A stretch of 64,000 bases of DNA from Bdellovibrionales bacterium (lineage in GTDB: Bacteria > Bdellovibrionota > Bdellovibrionia > Bdellovibrionales > Bdellovibrionaceae): NCBI GenBank assembly GCA_018266295.1, contig JAFEAQ010000011.1:310001-374000 (forward strand), read 5' to 3'. Both the position numbers and the translations under genes were made by a program. Within the stretch, counting starts at the first letter, position 1, and each line of letters opens with the position of its first letter. The notes beneath the pieces are model-generated. The model was not told the DNA's origin. It made no database searches and saw nothing but the letters and a program-made list of their open reading frames with translations. Shown one piece after another: positions 17,059 through 24,957 of the stretch.

Positions 17059-20000
17059 CTATTTCGCAAGTATCTGCTCATCCACTTTACGTTTTGAAAT
17101 AAAGCGGCTGCCGATTTTACGAATCCAATGTTTCAAACGATCAATATAAATAAATACCGAAGGAAGTACGATGAGCGTCAGCAACGTCGATGAAATCATA
17201 CCGCCGATGATCGCAACACCCATACCGGTACGCGCTTTCGAAGCCTCGCTCAAACCGATCGCGATTGGCAACGTACCTGCGATCAACGCGAAGGACGTCA
17301 TCAAGATCGGGCGAAGACGTGTCTTACCGGCTTCAATCAGAGCTTCATTGCGACTCATACCCTTTTCATTAATCATCTGCAAGGCATAGTCCACCAGCAA
17401 GATACCATTCTTACCGGCAACCCCGATAAGCATGAAAAGACCCAGGATCGCAAAGATACTGATAGTCTCTTTCATTATGAACAATCCCAAGAACGCACCG
17501 CTCAATGCCAGAGGCAACGCGATCATAATCGTGATTGGCGTAATGAAGGACTCGTACAAGCTTGCTAAGATCAAGTAAATGAACAAGACCGCAAAGCCCA
17601 ACGCCAGAACCGTTGAAGTCACAAGGTCTTGCATGTTCTCGGCTTCACCGGCAAAGCTGTAGCGAATGCTTGAAGGCAATTGCACTTCACCGCCCGGGCC
17701 GAGCATTTTATTAATATCATTTACAACCGTGCTCAATCCCACACCTGGTGCAAGACCTGCGGTGATTTGAATGTAACGACCACGGTCTTGACGCTCAATC
17801 GAAGCCGGGCCTGATTTCAAATCGCCGTTCGCCACGTCTTGCAGACGCACGAGCTTACGATTGATGTTTGGAATGTAAACTTGCGCGAAGGTCGCTTTCA
17901 AATCGCGTTGGTCTTCTTGCAAGCGAACACGCACATCGTACTCACGGCCTTTTTCACGGAACTTCGCCGGAGTGAAGCCCTCAACCTGCGCACGGAGCTC
18001 AGAACCCATCGTTTTGGTATTGATACCATAACGTTTGCCGGCGCCTGGTTTCAAGTGAACTTGCAACTCAGGTTTACCAGGACGGTAGTTCGAGTCCACG
18101 TCTTTCAAACGAGGATCTTTTTTCAATTTTTCGAAAATTTGTAAACCGTATTTCTCGAGATCCTGAGGATCGGCAGAGATAATATTCAGCATGATGGGCT
18201 GACCGGCCATACCACCTGTCGCATCGTATTTCTTAATGACCGGATTTGCAAATTTGAAGTCTTTCAATTCATCACGAAGCTTGTCACGGAAGACTTCCGT
18301 CGTCATGCCACGCTCTTTACCTTTTTTGAGGCGAACGTAGTAGCTGGCTTTATTGGCCTCACCGAAGACGGAACCGATCGTCATCGTCGTATAATCTACT
18401 TGTGGATTGCTATGGATGATCTTATCGATTTGCGTACCGACTTTATTCATCCCATCCAAGCTCGTGCCGGGCTCCATCTCGAGGGTGATACTGATCTCAC
18501 CGCTATCGTCATCTGGCACGAAGCTCGCTGGAACTTTCGTCACCGAATAAATACTGGCGAAGAACACCACGAGTGTTGCCAAGATCGTCAAGATCGGATG
18601 GCGCAAAGTCACACGCAGAAGCTTTTCGTACATTTTCTCAAGCCATGTTTGGAAACGATCAAAGCCCTTCATCACACGGCCAATGGTTTTATCATAGATC
18701 GATTCTTTGATTTTCTCGCCATGGTGACCGCCGTGGCCTTCGCCACCAAAGTAAGCTGCCATCATCGGAATGATCGTCAGCGCCACGAAGAGGCTGACCG
18801 CCATCGCAAAGGCCACGGACAAACCGAAAGATTTCAAGAACTGACCGATCGTCCCTGACATCATACCCACCGGTACGAATACGGACACCACCACGAGAGT
18901 GATTGCAAACACCGCCATCTGAATCTCTTCAGTGCCTTTTTCAGAGGCCGTGAATGCATCTTCACCTTTTTCCATACGGCGATAGATGTTTTCAATAACC
19001 ACGATCGCGTCATCGATCAAAAGACCGACCGCCAAAGTCAGAGCGAGCAATGTAATGATGTTGATCGAGAAACCCGCAAGTTTCATAACCATAAATGCAC
19101 TGATCAATGAGATCGGCAACGAGAGCGCTGTAATCAAAGTCGTGCGCGGCGAACCGAGGAAGAAGAAGACCGTGATCACCGTTAGAATAATACCGATGAT
19201 GATCGTTTCATAAACCTCAGACACGTTGTCTTGAATTTTGACGGAAGCATTCGTCACCGTTTTCAAATCCAGTTTCGGATTCATTTTCTTAAGCTCAGGC
19301 GCCATGCGTTCCATTTGTTTCAGAACGTCTTGGGCTACTTTCACGGTGTTAGAGCCGGATTGACGATAGACTTGCAAAAAGAGCGCTTTATCCCCGTTCA
19401 CAAAGGCACGGGATTTTTCGTCTTCAAGCGTATCTTTCACGATCCCTAAATCCGCCACGCGAGTCGAAACTTCGTTACCGTACAAATTGACGAGCGTATC
19501 AGAGATCTCAGGCACGGACTGGAACTCGCCCAAACCACGGAACACGAGTTCCTTTTCACCTTGAGTCACTTTACCGCTTGGAACGTTTTCACCAGAGGCT
19601 CCGATTTGGCCCGCCACTTGAGAAACCGAGATTTCACGGTTACGGAGTTTATTGCGATCTAACAGTACGTGAATCTCTCTTTTACGACCACCGAGAATAT
19701 CGATCGCGCCCACGTTATTCACCTGCTCAAGACGTGGCTTCACGAATTGATCGGCGATATCGAAGAGCTCGGCATCGTTCATACCCGGTCCCGCGAGCGA
19801 CAACATCAAAATCGGCGTATCCGACGGGTCGAACTTCTTAATCACAGAATCTTCGGCTTCGGTCGGCAGCTTCGCTTTAGCGATATTTACTTTATCGCGC
19901 ACTTGTTGTTCCGCGTACTTTGAATCGATATCACTGCGGAACTCAACGATGACTTGGCTGACGCCCTCGAGACTTTTTGAAGTCAGACGTTTAATACCGG

Positions 20001-20223
20001 AAATAGTACTCACTTCTTCTTCAATCGGACGGCTAATCAGTGTCTCAACCTCGGAAGGGCCGGCTCCGGCGTAAACCGTTTGAACGGTGACAACCGGTAC
20101 GCTGACATCCGGAAAGAGGTCGACGCTCATTGATTTAAAGCTTGCCCAGCCGACAACGACCATCGCGATAGTGACACAGGCAATGAAGATAGGTCTTTTA
20201 ATGGATGTACTAGCTAAGCTCAT
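17059..20223 (-). CDS. RND efflux pump, AcrB-like (HAE-type)
   Basis: This 1054-aa inner-membrane pump shows two repeats of one helix, a large periplasmic domain and five helices. The proton-relay residues are intact: paired Asp in GLLIDDAIVVIENI (TM4) and Lys in GVAGKNGILLVDYA (TM10). A His-rich loop, GGEGHGGHHGEK, follows TM6 on the cytosolic side. It starts 2 bp after the tolC-like gene and is followed by a TetR gene. No periplasmic adaptor gene is present in this operon, although HAE pumps normally need one. Substrates could be drugs, detergents or solvents. Confidence 0.93.
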   Translation of the reverse strand: MSLASTSIKRPIFIACVTIAMVVVGWASFKSMSVDLFPDVSVPVVTVQTVYAGAGPSEVETLISRPIEEEVSTISGIKRLTSKSLEGVSQVIVEFRSDIDSKYAEQQVRDKVNIAKAKLPTEAEDSVIKKFDPSDTPILMLSLAGPGMNDAELFDIADQFVKPRLEQVNNVGAIDILGGRKREIHVLLDRNKLRNREISVSQVAGQIGASGENVPSGKVTQGEKELVFRGLGEFQSVPEISDTLVNLYGNEVSTRVADLGIVKDTLEDEKSRAFVNGDKALFLQVYRQSGSNTVKVAQDVLKQMERMAPELKKMNPKLDLKTVTNASVKIQDNVSEVYETIIIGIILTVITVFFFLGSPRTTLITALSLPISLISAFMVMKLAGFSINIITLLALTLAVGLLIDDAIVVIENIYRRMEKGEDAFTASEKGTEEIQMAVFAITLVVVSVFVPVGMMSGTIGQFLKSFGLSVAFAMAVSLFVALTIIPMMAAYFGGEGHGGHHGEKIKESIYDKTIGRVMKGFDRFQTWLEKMYEKLLRVTLRHPILTILATLVVFFASIYSVTKVPASFVPDDDSGEISITLEMEPGTSLDGMNKVGTQIDKIIHSNPQVDYTTMTIGSVFGEANKASYYVRLKKGKERGMTTEVFRDKLRDELKDFKFANPVIKKYDATGGMAGQPIMLNIISADPQDLEKYGLQIFEKLKKDPRLKDVDSNYRPGKPELQVHLKPGAGKRYGINTKTMGSELRAQVEGFTPAKFREKGREYDVRVRLQEDQRDLKATFAQVYIPNINRKLVRLQDVANGDLKSGPASIERQDRGRYIQITAGLAPGVGLSTVVNDINKMLGPGGEVQLPSSIRYSFAGEAENMQDLVTSTVLALGFAVLFIYLILASLYESFITPITIMIALPLALSGAFLGLFIMKETISIFAILGLFMLIGVAGKNGILLVDYALQMINEKGMSRNEALIEAGKTRLRPILMTSFALIAGTLPIAIGLSEASKARTGMGVAIIGGMISSTLLTLIVLPSVFIYIDRLKHWIRKIGSRFISKRKVDEQILAK

Positions 20224-20225
20224 GA

Positions 20226-21671
20226 CTATTTTCCTCCTTCAGAGGATACGGGCGCTTGGTAAAGTTTCACTTGGGCCTGCAGGCCAAGAATGTTTGCTGC
20301 GGATTTCACACGGGTCAGAGACGCTGAAGTATAATCCTGTTCAAAGAGCAGAACTTGGTAAGTCGTTGTTCTGCCCTGACGCAAGCGAGTGCGTTCGTTT
20401 TCGAGTTTTGATTTCTGCACTTCCTCAATACGGCCGATGAGGCGCAAATTATCGCGGGCATCGTTCAAGTTGCGAGTCAGGCTCGCCCAGTCTTGCTCTT
20501 GAGCATAGCTGGCGTACTGGTAGCTGAGCTCAGCCGCTTTCTCGGCTTTCAAAGCTCCGGATTTCGCATCCGAAGTCGCACCGACATTCAAAGGCATTTT
20601 AAAATTGAATCCGACAAATGCCGTATCTCGCTGGGATTGTCCGGCGTTTTTCAAAGCTTCATTTAGCGCCGGATCACGGCCATTCAGAGAATAACTTCCA
20701 GAGAGATCTAAGGTCGGACGGTTTCGCTCTCGCACCAAAGTGGAAGAAGCACGGGCGGCATTCAACTGAGCCTCCGTCGCTTTCACATCCAAACGGTCAC
20801 CCGGGCGCTGAGCCGGTACCACGATGTTTTCAAGCGCCTTGTAATCTACCGGAGTTAAGTTTGTTGCTGGTGCATAAGTATCGGCATTACGCAGTCTATT
20901 GAAAGTGCGAAGAGCATCTTGAGCTTCGTTCTTGGCAACTTGCAACTCCAGGGTACGACTCTCTAACAGAGCTTGTGCCTGAATCACGTCGGCTTTTTCA
21001 CCGAGGTTCATTCTTTGCTTCCGTGAAACATAGTCATAGATATTCTGAGCCGCTTTCAAGGCTTGCTCTTGAATCTTCACGACGTCTTGCCATGCTGAGA
21101 GTCTCCAGTAAGCCGCCTCCGCATTCACTGCGATCGTGCTTGCTTGAGAACCGTTATTGAAGGCATCGGCGTAGTTTTGTTGGCGAAGAATCTCTTCGTT
21201 TGCCTGAGAGGTTCGTCCGAAACCGCCGCCCCAGACCGGCATCGTCAACTCCAGCTTAGGACTCGCGTCCCAATACTCTGTCATAACGCCCTGACCGAAG
21301 TTGGCGCCGACGAAGTCTGATTTGTTGGCTTCATAATAAACACGACCTTGCAAACCGAAGCTAAACTGCTGACTGACGCCCAAGCGATACAGCTGGCTTT
21401 CGAATCTGTCATAGACCATCACCGGCGGGCTCGAAGGCTTACCATCGTGACCTATACGACCTTCAGCAAAAAGCTGCGGCGTAAAGATCAGATCCGCTTC
21501 ACGGGATTTCAAATAAGAGGCTTCCGACTGAATGCTCGATCCTTTATAGGCATTGGATTGGCCTTTTACCTGATCGAGGTACTCATTGAGGGTCAGCGCC
21601 TGGGCGCCGCTACCCAACCCCACACTGAGCACGAGAGCTAATATTTTGGTGGTGGTTTGTTTGGTGGTCAT
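20226..21671 (-). CDS. TolC-family outer-membrane efflux protein
   Basis: This 481-aa secreted protein has a signal peptide ending GAQA and the duplicated alpha-helical hairpin layout of outer-membrane efflux channels. Long heptad-rich helices and short beta segments repeat in both halves. It is the first gene of an operon with the RND pump (2-bp gap). AGGAG lies ahead of the ATG. The promoter gap of 149 bp to the divergent TetR gene contains two matching operator-like sites. It would form the exit duct for the pump; the connecting adaptor must come from elsewhere. Confidence 0.9.
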   Translation of the reverse strand: MTTKQTTTKILALVLSVGLGSGAQALTLNEYLDQVKGQSNAYKGSSIQSEASYLKSREADLIFTPQLFAEGRIGHDGKPSSPPVMVYDRFESQLYRLGVSQQFSFGLQGRVYYEANKSDFVGANFGQGVMTEYWDASPKLELTMPVWGGGFGRTSQANEEILRQQNYADAFNNGSQASTIAVNAEAAYWRLSAWQDVVKIQEQALKAAQNIYDYVSRKQRMNLGEKADVIQAQALLESRTLELQVAKNEAQDALRTFNRLRNADTYAPATNLTPVDYKALENIVVPAQRPGDRLDVKATEAQLNAARASSTLVRERNRPTLDLSGSYSLNGRDPALNEALKNAGQSQRDTAFVGFNFKMPLNVGATSDAKSGALKAEKAAELSYQYASYAQEQDWASLTRNLNDARDNLRLIGRIEEVQKSKLENERTRLRQGRTTTYQVLLFEQDYTSASLTRVKSAANILGLQAQVKLYQAPVSSEGGK

Positions 21672-21687
21672 TTCTAAACTCCTGATT

Positions 21688-21776
21688 TAAGTAATCACTT
21701 ACATACATATATTTACGGCATTTTAAATTAGTACTCAAGCGATTACTTCGTTGTATTTTTTTAACAGCTATGTTAA
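21688..21776. promoter_or_regulatory. Operator-like inverted repeats between tolC and tetR
   Basis: AAGTAATCACTT (21689-21700) and AAGCGATTACTT (21737-21748; its reverse complement AAGTAATCGCTT) match at 11 of 12 positions and flank the likely promoters. A further inverted repeat, TTAACA-N4-TGTTAA, lies at 21761-21776. These are candidate TetR binding sites controlling both directions. Confidence 0.6.
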
Positions 21777-21820
21777 ATTCATCATATATAAGTACTTTCA
21801 ATAATTTAGAGGTTTTTAAT

Positions 21821-22477
21821 ATGAATGAAACATCTCAAATTAAAACAGACAAAAGTGCCTCAAAGGACCCGGCCAAAGGCAAGAAGAGGGACAGGTCTGC
21901 CTCAGAACGGTCCCTTTTGAAGGCCGCCGAAGAGGTCTTTTCAAAGCACGGCTTTAAGGGTGCAACGACCCGTATGATTGCAAAGAAGGCCGGCGTGAAT
22001 GAATCCCTGATTGGTCGGTACTTTGAAGGTAAAATGGGCCTCCTCGTGGCTATTATAGAGCGCTATGTCCTGGAAGAAGACGTTCATACAAAACTCACCT
22101 ACCCTCCTCAGGAAACTTTGGAGGCGGAGCTTTTGGGCTTTGCCAAATTTAAATACGAACTTGATTGTAAAAAGAATTTCGACTTTTTTAAAATTGTACT
22201 TTCGCAAGCGATCGTTGATGCGAAGTTTGCCAAACGTATCCGCGAGACTATTCCGATGTTCTTTCAGCCACAACTTGAAGAACGCCTCACGAACTTACAA
22301 AAAAACGGCAAGATACATAAAGAAGTCGACGTGAAAAACCTGATCAAGGGCCTTGATATCTTTATGTTCGGAAATATTATCTCCCAGCGACTACTCGCCG
22401 GAGTTTCAGATCTCGAGACTTATAAAACCCTCGAGGAATTCATCAAACGATACTGTCGCACCTGCGACAGAGCTTAA
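21821..22477 (+). CDS. TetR-family regulator divergent from the efflux operon
   Basis: This 218-aa regulator has a Lys/Ser-rich N-terminal tail of about 25 residues and then a TetR HTH (VFSKHGFKGATTRMIAKKAGVNESLIGRYFEGKMGLL). ATG 21821 is chosen because AGAGGT precedes it; the frame stays open further upstream without an SD. Its position suggests that it represses the tolC-RND operon and itself. Its stop shares TTAA with the stop of the convergent antiporter gene, so the two reading frames overlap by 4 bp. Confidence 0.9.
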   Translation: MNETSQIKTDKSASKDPAKGKKRDRSASERSLLKAAEEVFSKHGFKGATTRMIAKKAGVNESLIGRYFEGKMGLLVAIIERYVLEEDVHTKLTYPPQETLEAELLGFAKFKYELDCKKNFDFFKIVLSQAIVDAKFAKRIRETIPMFFQPQLEERLTNLQKNGKIHKEVDVKNLIKGLDIFMFGNIISQRLLAGVSDLETYKTLEEFIKRYCRTCDRA

Positions 22478-24306
22478 GATGGATTCGACGTTTCTGGAAT
22501 AGCCTCTGCTTTTCCGAGCGTTGATGGAGTTTCAATATAAGTCTTTTCTATGTCTTCACGCAAAACCCGTGCAAGCTGCTCGGCTCCTTGACGAGAAATA
22601 TCGATAAAAACTTTTTCATCGTGGCGGACTTTATATTGTTCTTCCACCATCAGCAAATCATGAGTACGGAAGCGGTCCACCAGCGCATTCGAGCGTTCAC
22701 GTGGGAAGCCCAGCTCCAAGAGCAATGCCTTTGTCAGGGCAAGACTGGATTCAAAGGTTTCACGCTGAATAAAGTGAACACCAAGATCTTTGAGATCAAA
22801 GACATGCTGACGGTTTCGAGCCCGGGCAAAGATTTTCAGGTTCGGAAATTCATCTCGGGCGACACGGGCGATGTTCAAAGCCGTCTCTGTATCATCCACC
22901 GCAATCACAAGAAATTTTGCTTTTTTAGCGCCGGCAGATTCTAGCAACTCGGCCCGTGAAGCATCCCCGAAATAAACTTTCTGACTAAAACGTCGGAGCA
23001 ACTCAATCTGTGTCGAATCGTGATCAATCGCCGTGAAGGGAATTTCTTGTGTACGTAAAATACGGCCGAAGATCTGACCGAAGCGGCCAAAGCCTGCGAT
23101 GATCACTTGGCTATTGTTATCTTCGATGTCATCATACTTCGGCATTGGCGCTTTCAGAGCACGCCATTCATCTAATTTATCGTGCACCAGAATAACGAAC
23201 GGGCTTAAGATCATCGACAATGTCACAATCAAAGTCAGATAATCGGAAGCTTCGTGCGATAAAACACGCGAACCCTCACCGACACCAAAGATAACGAAGG
23301 CGAACTCCCCGCCTTGCACCAGATACACCGCCAAATTGCGAGAGCCATCGGCATTAAGCCGCATCAGACGACCCACACCGTAGACCAGAATACCTTTCAC
23401 CACCATATAGAGCAGCACAAGGCCTGCGATCTTTGCCGGATCATCAATGAAGAGCTTCCAGTTCACGGCCATGCCTACTGAAATGAAAAACAGACCCATC
23501 AGAAGACCCTTGAAAGGCTCTAAGTCCGCTTCCAGCTCGTGACGAAACTCTGATTCAGAAAGAAGCACACCTGCGATAAACGCACCGAGAGCCATCGAGA
23601 GGCCCACTTCAAGCATGAGGAAGGCAACTCCCATCACAATGAGCAACGTGACACCTGTGAAAAGCTCGCGGCTTTTGGCATTGGCTACAAGTCGTAAGAA
23701 AGGCGTCATGACAAACCGGCTGACCAACACGAGCCCGACAACCACAAGCCCCGCTTCAAGCCAGTTGGCCTTCGGAACAGAGTCCGTCATCACACCCAGT
23801 GTAGGAATAATCGCTAACGCCGGGATCGCCGCCACGTCTTGCATCAGAAGAACCGCAAATGCTGAACGGCCGTATTGCGTGTTCAAAACTTTTCGCTCCG
23901 TCAATGTTTGCAGAGCAAAAGCTGTCGAAGAGAGTGCCAATGAAAAACCAATCACGAAACTTGCTGAATTTGTGAGATCCCATAGTTTACCGAGAAGAAA
24001 AAATGCCACCGTGCAAATGACGATCTGCAATCCACCAAATCCCAGCAAAGTCTTACGCAAACTCCAAAGACGTTTTGGCTGAAGCTCAAGACCAATCATA
24101 AAAAGCAGGAACACCACTCCGAATTCAGAGTAATGGCGAACATTCTCGGAGTTTGCGACCCATCCCAGGATTTGCGGGCCGATCAGGCTTCCTGCTGTCA
24201 GGTAACCAAGAACGGTTCCCAGTCCCAAACGAAGAAAGAGAGGCACGAGAATCACAGTGGCACCCAGGAAAACCAAGGCTTCTTGCAGAGGTGTATGCAG
24301 TGTCAT
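22474..24306 (-). CDS. CPA2 cation/proton antiporter with RCK domain (KefB/KefC-like)
   Basis: This 610-aa protein has about 12 membrane helices in residues 1-385, then a Rossmann-type TrkA-N/RCK domain with QVIIAGFGRFGQIFGRIL at about 405. It ends in a 50-residue Glu-rich tail. It is of Kef length and layout, so K+/H+ exchange gated by a cytosolic nucleotide or glutathione ligand is likely. No Kef ancillary oxidoreductase (KefF/KefG) gene is adjacent. Start 24306 gives MTLHTPLQEALVFLG; the frame extends 36 bp upstream but without an SD. Confidence 0.92.
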   Translation of the reverse strand: MTLHTPLQEALVFLGATVILVPLFLRLGLGTVLGYLTAGSLIGPQILGWVANSENVRHYSEFGVVFLLFMIGLELQPKRLWSLRKTLLGFGGLQIVICTVAFFLLGKLWDLTNSASFVIGFSLALSSTAFALQTLTERKVLNTQYGRSAFAVLLMQDVAAIPALAIIPTLGVMTDSVPKANWLEAGLVVVGLVLVSRFVMTPFLRLVANAKSRELFTGVTLLIVMGVAFLMLEVGLSMALGAFIAGVLLSESEFRHELEADLEPFKGLLMGLFFISVGMAVNWKLFIDDPAKIAGLVLLYMVVKGILVYGVGRLMRLNADGSRNLAVYLVQGGEFAFVIFGVGEGSRVLSHEASDYLTLIVTLSMILSPFVILVHDKLDEWRALKAPMPKYDDIEDNNSQVIIAGFGRFGQIFGRILRTQEIPFTAIDHDSTQIELLRRFSQKVYFGDASRAELLESAGAKKAKFLVIAVDDTETALNIARVARDEFPNLKIFARARNRQHVFDLKDLGVHFIQRETFESSLALTKALLLELGFPRERSNALVDRFRTHDLLMVEEQYKVRHDEKVFIDISRQGAEQLARVLREDIEKTYIETPSTLGKAEAIPETSNPS

Positions 24307-24352
24307 AGATCTCAAGGTTAAGGTGTTTACTCTCCAAGTCAATCGCAGATTG

Positions 24353-24380
24353 TTGGACTTTACGCAGCCTGGGTTATTAT
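24353..24380 (+). promoter_or_regulatory. Promoter of the DUF1304 gene, possibly giving a leaderless transcript
   Basis: TTGGAC (24353-24358), 16 bp, then TATTAT (24375-24380). The ATG lies 9 bp after the -10 and no Shine-Dalgarno exists between them. Confidence 0.55.
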
Positions 24381-24389
24381 CATCGTCTT

Positions 24390-24758
24390 ATGACAAATCT
24401 ACTTCCCCTGATTCCGGCTTTGATTCACATCTACATTTTCATTCTTGAGAGTTTTCTATGGGGAAGAAAGCGCACGAATAAGATTTTCGGAGTTCGACCT
24501 GAGGATGTGGCGGTGACAAAACCTCTGGCTTTTAACCAGGGCTTTTATAATCTTTTTTTAGCCCTCGCGATTTTTCTGGGGCTGCATCTTCATAGCGCCG
24601 AAATGACCCGGACCGCTGGAAGCACTCTTATTATTTATGCTCTGGCATCCATCTTCGCTGCGGGTTTGGTACTTCTTATTTCTAAGCCGAAACTCTGGCG
24701 AGGGGCCTTGTTGCAAATGATCCCGGCACTTGTCGCCGTTATTCCCTTCCTTGCTTAA
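24390..24758 (+). CDS. DUF1304 small membrane protein
   Basis: This 122-aa protein is predicted to have four membrane helices. It carries the DUF1304 hallmarks: an N-terminal HIYIFILESFLWG helix with Glu, the central NQGFYNLFLALAIFLGL and a C-terminal GALLQMIPALVA helix. The function of the family is unknown; members are often annotated as epimerase, without support. It is monocistronic between the antiporter and the cco operon. The ATG has no SD and follows a good -10 by 9 bp, so translation may be leaderless. Confidence 0.88.
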   Translation: MTNLLPLIPALIHIYIFILESFLWGRKRTNKIFGVRPEDVAVTKPLAFNQGFYNLFLALAIFLGLHLHSAEMTRTAGSTLIIYALASIFAAGLVLLISKPKLWRGALLQMIPALVAVIPFLA

Positions 24759-24850
24759 GATCCCAATAAGACTTGATAATCATAAGTTTGTTTAAACGCG
24801 CCTAGCCCTCAGTTCTGATTTTTCTCAAAATGGGCGGGCCCCAAAAAATA

Positions 24851-24878
24851 GGACAAAATGTCTCGAGTCATTATGTCC
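24851..24878. promoter_or_regulatory. 28-bp near-palindrome upstream of the cco operon
   Basis: The left half GGACAAAATGTCTC and right half GAGTCATTATGTCC are symmetric about CTCGAG, with 24 of 28 positions paired. It lies 69 bp before the ccoI start. It does not fit the FNR consensus. It could be the operator of an unidentified redox or metal regulator. Confidence 0.6.
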
Positions 24879-24930
24879 CCTTCTTAGGGTCGTTTCAGGC
24901 GAAACTCGTCCCGGCTCTATTTGCGGAGTA

Positions 24931-24957
24931 AATTGATCTTACTGTTATGGATCAATT
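24931..24957 (+). promoter_or_regulatory. Inverted repeat enclosing the ccoI start codon
   Basis: AATTGATC (24931-24938) and GATCAATT (24950-24957) form a perfect 8-bp stem whose 11-nt loop ends with the ATG at 24947. The nearest SD, GGAG at 24925-24928, is 18 bp from the ATG. Folding would bring the SD next to a looped start codon, or hide both. Confidence 0.45.

Noticed and set aside
24774-24787. FNR box before the cco operon
   Set aside because: TTGATAATCATAAG has one good half-site, but the other half deviates, and it lies about 160 bp from the gene.
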